Source: Aplysia californica
Taxonomy: Eukaryota > Mollusca > Gastropoda > Aplysiida > Aplysiidae
NCBI RefSeq assembly: GCF_000002075.1
Contig: NW_004797350.1
Location: forward strand, 80,358-144,357
Reading direction: 5' to 3'
DNA: 64,000 bases
Shown here: positions 1 to 12,800 of the stretch, piece by piece
Layout of the letters: every line of letters starts with the position of its first letter
How positions within the stretch are numbered: position 1 is the stretch's first letter
Translations under genes and position numbers: made by a program
Notes under the pieces: generated by a model
Told to the model about the DNA's origin: nothing
The model's input: only the letters and a program-made list of their open reading frames with translations
The model's database searches: none

Positions 1-540
1 CACACACACACATACTCCCACAAGAAAAAAATAGAAAAACCAAAAAAAGCCTACGGTCAATTGAGAAGAGAAGCCTCTATACCCCCACCCCCCTTTTCGA
101 CACACACACAAAATCCTAATCCCTTAAAAAGAAATCTGAATTCTAGTCAACTGAAAAGCCTACCAATATCGTCCAAATCCACCCAAGACCAAACAAGTTT
201 TAAAAACCGCCATACAAAAATAAAAGCAAAAATGTATCGACAGCAGACTGAATGGTCCCACCCCCCAAAAAAAACTTTTAAATATAGCGAACATCTCTGT
301 CTTACCCCCTCTCATTCTCCCTCCCAACCCTCAGTTTCTACCGTTTCAACCCCCCCTCTTTCCCTCTACTTCCCCACTCCCTCCTCCTCTCTCTTTCTTC
401 TTCTTTCTCTTCTTCTTCTTCTTCTTCTCTCTCTCTTCTTCTTCTTCCCTCTCTCTGATGTTTTGCCTCAGGCTCTTACAACATGAGGCTTATCAACAGA
501 CCGTCACATACACGAAATATCAAATAGACACCCCCCCCCC
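1..540. repeat. Low-complexity leader: CA repeat, C tracts, CT/CTT repeat
   Basis: A CA microsatellite starts the window. A pyrimidine-rich stretch at about 335-465 includes CTT repeats, and there are C runs at 84-92 and 530-541. Open frames across it are composition artefacts. No exon was recognised, so this is taken as intron of the large gene. Confidence 0.75.
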
Positions 541-672
541 CTCTTTCCCTCTACCAACCTTTCCAAACACACCGTCCACTACTCATCTGTTCAATAATTC
601 ACATTAAATGCATTTCATTCTAAATTGGTGTAGAAAAATCGTACACTGAGCCTTGGAAAGAGTCTGTGTGAG

Positions 673-843
673 TGGTTGGTGGGTGCTCTGGTGTGGTTTG
701 CTCCTTCTTTCCTATCGGACATAATTTATGTCGTCTTTATCCCCCTTCCTTTTTTGTGTTTGTTACCCCCTGTAACACCTCTAATCTTCGGCCCTTATAT
801 GACCTTATTGTGTTGCAAGTACCGTAAAACTCTAACAAAAAAA
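673..843 (+). repeat. Interspersed repeat family B, copy 1
   Basis: About 170 bases shared with copies at 8992-9188 (- strand), 47466-47643, 50226-50418 and 55936-56092. Shared landmarks are a TTGCTCCTTCTTTCCTAT block, a CTCTTGTAACAC-like block, and an end reading GACCTTAT..GTGTTGCAAGTGCCGTAAAAC followed by an A-rich tail. All copies end at about the same point with variable 5' starts, as in the 3' end of a retroposon. The parent element is unknown. Confidence 0.7.
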
Positions 844-844
844 A

Positions 845-930
845 AAGTCTGTGGTGTCGTGGTTAGGTGCTTTGTTTCCGTACGCAGGAGACCCAAGTTT
901 GATTCCCGCGTGGGGATAATTTTTAGCCAG
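845..930 (+). mobile_element. tRNA-derived SINE head fragment
   Basis: It holds an A-box-like GTCGTGGTTAGGTGC and, about 40 bases on, a B-box-like GTTTGATTCCCGCG, the spacing of a tRNA-type polymerase III promoter. The rest does not fold as an intact tRNA and sits directly after family B copy 1. It is probably a SINE 5' fragment. Confidence 0.5.
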
Positions 931-1055
931 TAATTTGGCCCTTCCCTAGGATGTGCAGTCAGCCTCCTAAATTGTCTATGTGTTGATAAAGGCGTGGAAG
1001 CAGATCCAAAGTTTTTAACCTTAAAAGACGATTTTGCTTTGTTTTCTCTCCACAG

Positions 1056-1266
1056 TTAGGGGGAGGAAAGCCCGAAGCGCGGGAAAGTAACAGAGAGCGT
1101 TTTAACACTTTACTTGAGGAATGTGTGAACGATCACTGCTGGGAGACGGAGTTTGAATTTGGTCGTTGTTTTGAGATGGAGACATCAATTGAGGAAGTGT
1201 TCAAAGATCTAGGAATGCGAGATTTCTCAGAAATGGACTTCATATGGCGTGACTACGCAAACTGCC
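1056..1266 (+). CDS. C8 domain exon (module 1), first exon in view
   Basis: Acceptor CTCTCCACAG precedes 1056 and donor GTAAGT follows 1266. The exon opens in phase 0 and ends in phase 1, the same phases as the second C8 exon of module 2 (24506-24665). The 70 codons show the C8 cysteine spacing and a closing WRDYANC, matching WRRDDFC of module 2. It lies between a VWD domain, which must be left of the window, and the TIL exon at 3211. The upstream C8 half is also outside. It is too short to stand out as an open frame but is supported by phase, order and motif. Confidence 0.85.
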
Positions 1267-1658
1267 GTAAGTAATTGGGGAAGATGTACCCAACGGGTTT
1301 TCTTTCCTTTCATGATTTGCGATAATAATAGGCTTGTACATTTATCATTATTTGTTCCAGAAACAAAAATGATAAAGAGATTCTTGCTATTTTTCCTTTT
1401 AAGTAGATATGTTGGTATAAATCCAGTTAGTCGCGCAATTTTAAAGAAAGCAACTTTCAAAAGTCAACGTGAGGAAAAAAACAACTGGTTTATAAGATAA
1501 TAGAGCATTATGCATTCATGACACTCGCCCCCCCCCCCCCCCAAACACACACACAAACAACACATACACAAACACACACACACACACTCACACACACACA
1601 CACACACACACGCAAACACACATACACACACATACGCACACTTGTACATGAGCACAGG

Positions 1659-1714
<56 letters not shown>

Positions 1715-3504
1715 AACACACACACACATACATAAATACACACACGCACAGACATACACACAAAAACGCGCCCGTGTATACGCGAACGGGCACTCACACA
1801 CGCACGCCCATATGCATGCACTCACGCACGCAAGTACGCACTTACACATAAACATACAGATGCACATGCAAGTAAAAAAAGTCGTACAAGCTTGTGAGCA
1901 ATGTCAGTCTATCGATCCTGCACCAGTTGTCCACGAGGCGGGCAACCTAGATGTCGCTACAGACTGGACAAGACTGGCAATAGATATAACTCACCATCAT
2001 CAAGTGCCACACCTGTCAATTTTTTATTGTGGCCGAGGGTGATTTGTAATTTGGAAGAAACTTAAGAGAGAGAGAGACAACAGGGTTTGTGACAGAAGTA
2101 GTTGAAGAACTCATGTTTGAGAGAGGACCAGTGCGCGAGATTTTAATGGATATTGGCACAGTGTTTCACTCCGATTGTTTTTGGCAGATGCTTCAGAAAT
2201 GGAATATCGAACCATTGTTCAGAGCTGCATATAGACCTACGGGGAACGGGATTGTTGAGAGACACCACCGTATACAGTGAAGTCCATTGCAGAAAGAGGA
2301 AACATTTCTCCGCAAGAAGCTGTGTTTTGGTACAACTCAACACCAAGAGCAGGTTTGGGCCCAACATCAGTGCCACAGAGAGCTGTCTACCGTTTTGATT
2401 GGAGAAACCATATCGATGTTAATGAAGAAGAAATTCAAGACGGGCAAGGAAGATTTGAAGTTGGAGATGATGTTTGGGTTAAACCACCCCAGAGCAAATG
2501 CACAACTACGGGGAATAGAGGTACGGTTACGTACAACAATGTTGCTGTCGATGGTATGGCTCGTCACGTTCTCGATGTTAGAAGAGTGGTACGAGATGTA
2601 ACTTCAGAGGAGGAGGATGATCAGGGAGGTGGCAGTGAGCCTCAGACCTTGCAGACTCTGACGAAAAACGAAGGTGCAGGTGAACCCCCTCCCTGGCGGT
2701 ATCCTGATCGAGTCAGGAAAACCCCCGGTTGGTTGGTGGATTATGAAAATCAGTTCTTGGAGTAATCAAGAGTACAAAGTGTAGATAGCGTTGAACCATG
2801 TCCTGTTCGCACACTGGAGTTGTTTATTTTGTTTTGTTTGATCTTGAGATCACGGGGGCGTGTGATTTCGGGAAAGTAATCGAGTACGGTACCTATTGAC
2901 ATTGAAGAAGAGAAGAAGGGTAGTCCGAGGCGTGAGCCACGGACTGTGGAACAACGCGTGAGTTGCAGTCGAGGTGCAGCACAGAGAGTTGTCACCAGTC
3001 AGTGCAAGTTGGATCGCTACATGAGGTGGGTGTGCATTGGTAAACCACACGCGTGTATGGTTAAACCACAGAAACGGAACGTGACAATTGCATTGATTTG
3101 AAAGGACTTTCATGTTTTACAGTGGGTGTAGATATCTAGTGCAATAGTGCTCACTGAACTTAGATATCTAAATAATCTGTAAAAGTGAACGCTTTCGTTG
3201 TGCCTTTCAGAAAAAACTCCGGAGACGGAGTGTCAAGGAAAGCCCAATACTCACTTTGAACCCTCTTATGTGGTCAAGTGCCAGCCGACGTGCTCTAGTG
3301 CTATCACTGCCTCAATTTGCACCGACTATGAACTCGGTTCAGGGTGTGTGTGCAACGATGGGTTCTTCCTCAACACTGAGATGCAGTGTGTCACGGAGCA
3401 AGAGTGTACCAACGAGTGCACGCTTCAGATGGAAAATGGGGAATTGATCAGGCTCAAGGTAACTCAGTAGGCCTACTGATAGAGCTATTTGTTGTTGTTG
3501 TTGT

Positions 3505-3539
<35 letters not shown>

Positions 3540-3732
3540 TTGTTGTTGTTGAAGAATAAGAAGAGGTTGTTGTTGTTGTTGAAGATGTTGTTGTAGAAGT
3601 TTGTAAGATTATTTTACGAGTAGATCTAGTTATTATAGCAAAAGTAAATTGTCTTTTCTATATCTAGTTTTATCCTTTTTGCTTTCTTATATCCTTCACT
3701 TTACGGGCTCATGCACCCTGGCCACTTTTCAG

Positions 3733-3807
<75 letters not shown>

Positions 3808-6800
3808 CCTCTCTCTCTCTCTTAAGTCTCCTCTATCTATCTATCTATCTATCTATCCATCCATCCAGCCATCCATTTTTTAAATCTATAACATCTTTTC
3901 AAATGACCTATTTGCGCTGCCTTTAATTATTTCTTTGTAAAGTTTTAGTTATGTTTTTTAGCTTACAATATCCTTGGCACTATTCCTCTACACAGGATCA
4001 GGAGTTTGTGGTTATTGAAGCCTGCAGGAGGACAGCCCAGTGCGTCAGTGGCGTAATAAACGAGCAAGTCGATGAGACCGGTTGTGATTTACACGCTGTG
4101 TGCAGCCCTGATGGCCTACAGTGTGTCTGTAAGGAAGGCTTCTATGGTGACGGAAAAACATGTAAGTAAGAAGAAATGCTTTGCCACCCGATAATTAAAT
4201 CTACACCTATTTATAGAGTCCTGAGGTTAACGCCAATAATAATATCATTGACTTTCATGTGCGCCCCTTTCAATACTTTTTCTAAAAGTTGCTATCAATC
4301 CTGACACAAGACAAAACTGTGTTTATTTAAACACATTTGCTGTTGTCTGGATTTTCAGAGATTTTCTTTTGTTTTTGAATAAGACTTTTCTAAATTGCCT
4401 TTGCAAAAAACCACCAAACAAACACACACAAAACCTTTATTTTAGACTATTATTATAGCAAAGAGGGTATAGATAGCCGAGTCCAACTATCTCTTTGGGC
4501 CAGTTTATAGCAAATCACTTGTCAAAAAGTATTAAATTAACTTTTCGACAAGAACTTCAACCGCTAGGCTAAGCTTAGACGCCAGGGGGGTGGGGGGGGG
4601 GGTGCCCAGTCTGTCACAGGCCCAGTTTGTCACAATTTCATTTATGTATTTGAGTATTGATGACAGTTATAATTACAGCACTTTAACACTGTAGTTGTTA
4701 CTTAAGTTTTTTATTCTTCACCTTCAAATTGGTGGTGAAGAGATAGTCCCTCTAAAATGTCAATTCAGCTCGTGTGGTTCAATATTTCTTCCTTTTTGTA
4801 TGCAAATCAAGGTAAATTTCAATTACTCTGTAAAATTTCAACAATGAATGTTCTTTCGTTGAAAACAATTGAACAGTAAAATTCAATTCATACAATCAAT
4901 CAATCATTAATTTATTCTATTTGAGAGAGTCAGTGATAACTTCCACCATGCAGGGCACAGTCGAGGCCTGTAACAAACTGGGCCAATGCCAAACTGGGAC
5001 TGTGACAAGCTGGCATGCTTCCAAACACCAGAACCTAACAGTGACTTATACTTCCTTTTCCACTTTCCGGTTGATGCCTTTTGAAAAATGGATGTCTGCT
5101 GTGTTTTGCTTCAATTGCACCAATTTTGGCTCTGTTTTCTGAACGCCAGATAACTGTAAAAAAATAAACAAACAAACACCCCCCTCCCCGTTTACTCAAG
5201 GGAAAGGTGTATATCAATAAGGTATGATGAAGGGTTAAAGCGCAAAGTCAATGAAATTTGGTCAAAACTGCATCATTTTGCAAAGACAAAGTCATCAGTG
5301 GCCAGGAAAACTCTGTCTCCTTTCCTCCGATGTGGCAGTCTACAGACCATGTGCACCCTTTATTTGTATTCATTCACATTACTATTAGTTTTTGTTTTTA
5401 GTTGAAGTAATAATTTTGCAGGTCTTGCAACACAATTTAGCAAGATTTGGGTATTAACGTCTGGGTTATGGTTAATAAAACACACTCATGCCGAAAGATT
5501 GCTGTTGTTGATTTACCCGTTTTCTAAGAATAGGACAAGATTCTAAGATAAGAAAAGAAGGTGAAACCAAGAAATTGTTTTGATTCTTTGTTGTTGTCTA
5601 CATAGCCTTCTTGAAATATTATTGTGGTAAGGAATTTTTGTTACCCTACCTAATGTGCACTCTGGTTTACTCCCTTATCCAGGTGAAAATAAGCGAACCT
5701 GCAGAGAGGGCTACGTTTCTATGGGTGACCTCTGCTATCGCTTTGTCCCTGATAAACTTGACTGGCACAGTGCTGCACTTACTTGCGGGGCTGAGGGAGC
5801 ACGTCTTGCAAGGTTAGGTTATGGTGTTAAAATTAACCTTAGATGATTAGGAAGTTTTTTGGGGGGTACTAATTCACTCCGTGAAAAATAGTTAAAGCTT
5901 GTTCAGTTTAGTCTGACCATGGTTAAAACACGATTAAATCAAGTTTTACTGTTTAATCTTCTCTGATCTTAGCCTATTCTTAATGACCACTGCAAACTAT
6001 GATTTGGACAAGTTTTCTTTGATGTTAGCGAAAGCGGATCTAAAAAATAATAGGGATTTTACAGCATACACCTAAAACATTAAAAAGTTGACATACTTTT
6101 TCTTCAACCCTATATCACAGTTCAATGCTTGGGTTAATACTTTTCGAGATTTAGGTTGAGATGTCTAGACAATTGTGGGATGGAATCTACAAGCTGACAA
6201 TGAAATATTGGGGCAAAGTGGTGTCACTGTCTTAAAATTAGCAATTTGTAGGCTAGGCCATAATATGTAATTTATTTTTGAGACCCTGTGCATGTACCCA
6301 AAGAGAGGTTTTTAATATAGGGCTCAAATAGATAAAACTTTTCATTACTGGAGCAAGATTTTTAAAAAATATTTTTTTTTGTCTCTGGCGTGCAGAATGC
6401 CATGCACAGTTTGGTGGGCATAGGTAAATTAATGAATGAGTTTAAACTTTTGAACGCGGACAGATGGAACTGAACAAGCTATAGTATTAAGTTGAATTAT
6501 CAGAACTGTACTGTATAATTATCGTCTTCTACAAGTCTTGCATAAATATTCAAATGTGCAATTTTTTCATGAAATCCATTGCCATAAGCAGTACACAATC
6601 ATAAGTAATGTGAAAATAGCCAAATTTATTTGCAATATTTGTGCAATTCCTAGTAAATGACGTAAAAATTAACTGGTTTATTTGCATACATTTTCAGTAT
6701 CTATGGATTTGCCACTATAGATTCTTAACATAATCTGAATCTACTAGGGTTCTTTCCTGGGGACACGATTTTTTTTCCTCAAACTGACTTTCGGGGATAA

Positions 6801-9800
6801 TTCTGAGGAAAACTCCTGTTTTTTAGTCATGGAGATGCTGGTAGATTTGAGGATGCAATTAGTTTTTATCTTTTACTATGATAGACCATGTAATAGGTTG
6901 AGAGCTGAAATTGTTGTTGTTTGATAAAAACGATTTCTCTTTAATATGTAGGGCTGTGTCTTTATTCCCTACATTGACTTTTTATTGTATCTCTTTAAAG
7001 TAAGTTTTCTTGGTTTCTCTGCTACAGATACGACTCAGAGGAAAATGATGAACTTGTGCACTTTGTGCAGAAGTCTAAACTATTTTACCTGAGTTCCATG
7101 GGTGAGTGTCTACTCTGATAACTTTAGAAGATAAACATCATCATAGGATTTTACGGACTGTGAAATAAGGTCAAGGATTTGGATTTGTGCGGCCGATCAT
7201 ACTGTCAATAGGCTAGAGTTTGGATGGATGGTAGTGCAAAATGGTGTACAGCATTTATATAAAAAAAAAAAAATTAAGGAGTACATTGAGGCTAATACCG
7301 CCAAGGCACATGCCTGTATTCAAAATGAAATAAAAACAAATAACGCCGAACCTATATTATATAAAGTATTATTGATGTGTCGAAGAGGCCTCACAAAGTT
7401 TGAGTGAGTTCAAGCACGTTTCTTTCAAAGGAAAAGGATTTGGGTGTTTGTTCTTGGTTTTGCCAGATAATTCGTGTACTTGTGAGGACTGGTCTTCATT
7501 TTTTACCAGAATAATATTGTTTAGCATGGTATTTTCTTTCACTATAACCAAGCACTGTCTATGTCAAGGGATGATTACATCACTTTGCCGGGGACCCATA
7601 GCTTGTTTCATCACACTTAAACAGTTTAAAATGTTGAAGGAACCTGATGTGTTGGTTACATATATATTGTCTTTTTTGTCTGTAGTAAAAATAAAATTTG
7701 TTCCATTCTGCAAAATCCCCAAACACTCCCTCACCCCCTTCCAAAATAAAACCAAATTATAAAGAAAGTAATACAAATTACTATTTGTGCATGTTGTGAA
7801 CATGCTAATGTTATAGTAAAAATAAATTTACTGATATTTTGTTTTCAAAATTCAGCCAAAATCCGGTATCTGCACTGCCAAGGAGGTTCAACGTGTCGCA
7901 TACCCAAGAACGAAGTTGCTATTAACATCAAAATTGCGGAGACAGCAAATGCCAATGCTTGCAAGGGAAAGTTCCAGCTTTCTGATGACCGCAGGAAAGT
8001 TGTTGTGACTGGCAACTGTGATGCTACGTTTTCTCTCAGCTGTGTGTTGGGTAAGTTTAATCCTCAAAATACCCCCCCCCCCCTTTTTCAAAAGTGATCT
8101 CAGTTTCAGCAGTTGAATTTCTAAAAAAAATTTACCTTTCTTTGAAATCTTTTGATCAGTAAGTGATGATGGTTTACTTGATGTATTAGGAATGTAACGT
8201 CTTTTCTCTTCAAAATTCACTTAAAATAAATTATGATTTAAAATGTTCGCCTGAGTACACTGGTGAATTTTACTTGAAAGAGAAAAATACTCTTTTCTTG
8301 TACATTGTGTGTTGAAGTCATTTCTATAGCTAATGTAGTTTTACTTCCTTGTCACTTGTAACCTGTTTGTCTAGACCTGTAGTAGAAAAATACAAAGATG
8401 TCATGTAAAACACCATCAGACCATTAGAGGGAAATACTTGAAGGCATGATGCGGGGCAAAAGGGCAAAGGGTGGACAAAAAAGAACAATGTGGACCGATG
8501 ACATCAAGGCACAGATTGGCCTAAATATTACATTGTATAACGTCAGCTTGCGACCGTAAGCCATGAAGGGCCATTGCGTGTCACCCTCTAAGCCAGAGAA
8601 GTCACCTTTAGTAATATGTGGTGGTTATTGTTTTAGTAAACTTCTTTTTGCAGAAAACATTTAGATTGCTTTTCAAGGAAAATACCCTCGTTTCATCATC
8701 ATCTTCATCATAAAGTGCTAGATCTCACATAGACATTGGTGATCAAAGTTCTTCATTCATTTCCCTTTTTGGATACTCTCAGAAAACCTAAATTGTTCTG
8801 TTTTTTCTGCATATTGTCTATCTGTTCAACTTGTCCAGTTTTTTCTTCCATCATATTGTACTTACTGTCAAGTGTTCATTCTTTTTCTCTTTGTTTCCAC
8901 AGCTTCAGTGTGGTCAGCATCTCCAGTACCAGGTAATAGGGTTTCAGTAGTAATTAAAGTCATACAGAATTAATCCTCGATGTAGGGAACTCGACATATG
9001 TTTTAGTAAAAGGTTTAAGACTCTTGCAACACAATAAGGTCATATTAGAGCCCAAGATTAGTGGATTTACAAGAGAGTAATAAACACAAAAAAAGAAGCA
9101 GAAGAGTCTAGGATGATATATATTTGATAGAACAGAAGGAGCAGACAACACCAGAGCAGTGGCCAACAACCCACCCTCAGTTGCAAGAGCATTAACAAAA
9201 AATTCTTTTTTAGTTGATACTCAATTGGGTGCTGATTTCGTTGAAGGTCTACCATGCTAATGTGATCAATTGTAATTAGAGTTCTGCCTGATCCACCACT
9301 GTCTACTGCAATATGACACATCTAGTGTGACCACAGTATCGACCGTGCTGGGGGCATTTAGATCAAATACAGTGGATTTTATAATTACACTACGGGTGGA
9401 ATACTTCAATTTGCCATGTCATTTGTATAAATAATTTAGGGGTGGTGAAGAGTATGACTGGCAAGTAAATTACAATAGCAAGAGACCAGGCAGAACTATT
9501 TTCAAGAGATCAGGAGACCCAGACTACCCTTTCTGCGCTTTGATGGCCATACACATAATTTGATTTTTATGCATGCTTGTTAGAAAAATCATGCTAGTTG
9601 ATTAACATTTATTTCATGGCCTCCATAAGCTTTAAGGGGCCCCCACCTTTTGGAAATGACTCTTATAAACATTTTTGTATGTCTATTATTATAAATGTGT
9701 TTGTAAACAAATAAAGAGAGGGAAAATAGGGACTTCTGATTCTCTTGACAGGGTTGCATTTTGAGACACATTAGCGGTCATTAGTTACAGAACAGTAAGT

Positions 9801-12800
9801 ATGTTGCACAGAATTGACGTACAATTTATTAGTATGTACATTTTTAAAATGCACCATTGAAAGTACATTATGTCTGCCAGAATGGAAAGGGACACAAGAT
9901 CCACACTTTTGGCCATTTATTAAAAAATTGGTTGCACGGCGGTGAACTTGCTGCTGACTAGTGCGGATCAGGACCTAGAAGAAAAAAGAAACCTAATGGG
10001 TGAATATTTTGAATGTTCGGAACGTTCTTATCCCACCATTCATTTACTCATTCTTATAATTTCTCCTCAGTTTTGTGGGTAGGAGGAAACACACACGTTT
10101 TGGGCTTTGAAAAACGTAATGGAAAATCTCCATTCCAAGTGGACCCACCCCGACTGATTGATGAGGAAGCGGTAGAAGATCCTGTTGGCTGCTTCCAAGC
10201 CACGCTCAATGAGAAAGAACGACTTATTCTCTCAACAAATCCAGACTGCAAGAATGTTCAACCCTTCATCTGCGAATATCGTATGATAATTGTTCTATGA
10301 TTTGAAAACATAATTATGCGCATACTCAGTATTTATTTGTTTACATTCTTTCATTTTATTATATTCTTTGTCAGTTGCTCAGGAGGAACAATTTAGATTT
10401 AGGTTAGATGTTCTATCTATCTAACAGAATAACAGAAACATTAAGCTGCAAATTATGTTGCCTTTATTTAACATCTTTGTGTAAAGTTCTGAGTCACTCT
10501 AGTTGTAAATATCTAACTTCAAAAAGTTTTAAAACCGTGTTCAAGCATTTGGGGAAAAATACGGTCTAGCATGCATCGGTAGCAAACATATTTTCAGATC
10601 CCAATTTTTTTTCTCATAGGCCAACGTTATATTCTTCGTATTTGAAATATGTAGGCATAATAAAAACATTTACGTTTCCACTGATTTCACTGTATGCCTG
10701 CTAGACTAATATACCTATAAATTAGACAGCTTTTACATTGTATGCCGTGAGTCTGTTTTTCTCCTTTAGTCAGTTACCGTGCTATTATAATGATTTCATA
10801 GACATCGAGAAATCTTGTCAGTATGTTAGTGTTTTAGCGCCTATTAAGGGCTGCTTGCACTGTATGCTTTCAAGGAAATTGAGATTTTTCAGAATGCTCT
10901 CAGGTCTGCTGGGGTAATAGTATAGATTGTGAAGGGCATAGAGCTTGCTTTTGAGCGTGGATTTGCGCTATACAAATGCTATCTTTTTTTTTTTCCAAAT
11001 AGATATCAGGTTGTACTACAAGTACGATTTATATTCTTTTCTTTCACAGAAAACACGGAAGAGAAGTTGAATGGTGAGTTTTGAATGAATGAATGGGGTT
11101 TCTATTCAGAAAATAAAATTTGAAGTTTTGAAGTTATGTGAACAGTATGTTCTTTGCTTTTATGTTTGTGCATATTCAAAAATCAAAGATTACTGAGCAG
11201 TGTAAGATAATACTTTATTGTCCAAGGGGGACATGTATACTCTGGAATGTCCTCGGATATAAACACAGAGCATCCAAAAACATTCACACAGATGGAGAGG
11301 CGTAGATGATTCTATTAATATGACTATGGTGGTTTTAATGTCCAGATCCAAATGATGTTGACAGCGTTGCTCAGAAGGTCAACCATCAAGGGGCCATCGC
11401 AAAATGTGCTGAGCTGGGAAGACCGCTGTTGAAGATCACCAATAATGAGCAGTTGAAGAAGGCTAAACATATCATTCAAAAGCAACTCAGGTACGTCTTT
11501 GCCCCTCTGTGTCTAATGATATTTTAACAATAGTCCAAGTTTATATATCATGGGAGGACTTTGCTAATCTGTTTGTTTCGGGTACTGATATTTCTGTTGC
11601 ATTTTGGGCAATTGGGTGCTAAGTGCTATTTTAAAGATGAACCTTTCCTGCATAGCAGAAATGAATGTAAGGCAAGAATTGAAAAAAAAAAGAATTCCCT
11701 CTTACTCTACTATCCCGTATATTTCCTCTCTCGTTCTCCAGTTTCGTATCTGCCTTTCTTTACTGGTTCACTATTGCAATGGTATTGCAAAGGTCAAAGC
11801 TTGGATCATTCTCTTCTACAGAAATGATGCCTGGCTAGATGCCAGGTTTGCCCCTGAATTGGAGGCCTTTATGTGGTCAGATGGTACTGCCATTGACTTC
11901 AACAACTGGGAAAGGATGCCATTAGTATGTTTTGCTTTCTGTTAATGCATGTTTGAGTTTGTTCATCAAAGGTGTTAGAAAGGTGTTAGAAAATGGAGAT
12001 TTGGTTTGAGTTTGAATTGAGCTTTCTTAAAATAAAAATAGCCTTTTCGGTTTGGTCCCATTCCTAGATTCAGGCTCATTAGAAATGTGTCTCCATCCTT
12101 CCTTTGCTAGGCAAACTGCAGGGCTTGTGAGGAAGAAAAACGGTAAATAGTGCTGTGTTATGCACAGGACAGATTGTTCAATAAGTCATCACCAAAGTAA
12201 TTTTGAATAACATCATGACCAATTATAGATTGCTGTCAGTAGTCCTTCTTTGGCGAAAAAAATCTTATAAAAACCCTCGTATGCAGCAGTGAATGCCACT
12301 AAACTTTTTAACCACACAAGACTTAACTTAATTAAGAAATCCCTGATGGGTATATTTTAATGGAAGCGAGTATGGTTTCTACAGAATTGTCTTTACTGAA
12401 GTCTATTACAGGGTCTCTTTTTTGTGCTATGAAAGTATTTTCTGTTTTATTGTTATTTTAGTTCTCATAACAGTACATTAACGATTGGCTCTTCAATTGT
12501 TACTTTTCCTTTTGATGTTTTGTAAATTGCTGTGCCTTGAGGACTATCTTGATGTTAGCTTGTAAGATGAGAAATATCAAAATAGCTTCAATAGTATAAT
12601 AAACATCAGTGGGTATACTTCATGAGGTGCTTTAATTAAATCTCGGTCTCCTGTATAATCATCTTTTTCTCTAGAGATGAGGCATGATGAGAAGCCTTCT
12701 GAGAGTATGAGTTTGTTCTCCTCTGAAGTACATTTTATTCTGGGGATATTTGAGAGATTTTCATTCCCTCTGGTTGTACCTTTTGCATTAGCTTAGAACA

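Noticed and set aside
1464-2042. Cys/Val- and His/Thr-rich open frames
   Set aside because: Pure products of (CA)n/(TG)n; the same artefact appears at 27518-27863, 37838-38179 and 44280-44703.
7400-8220. Open frames of 110-120 codons in introns near exon 7856
   Set aside because: No domain signal, no splice consistency; AT-rich intron sequence.
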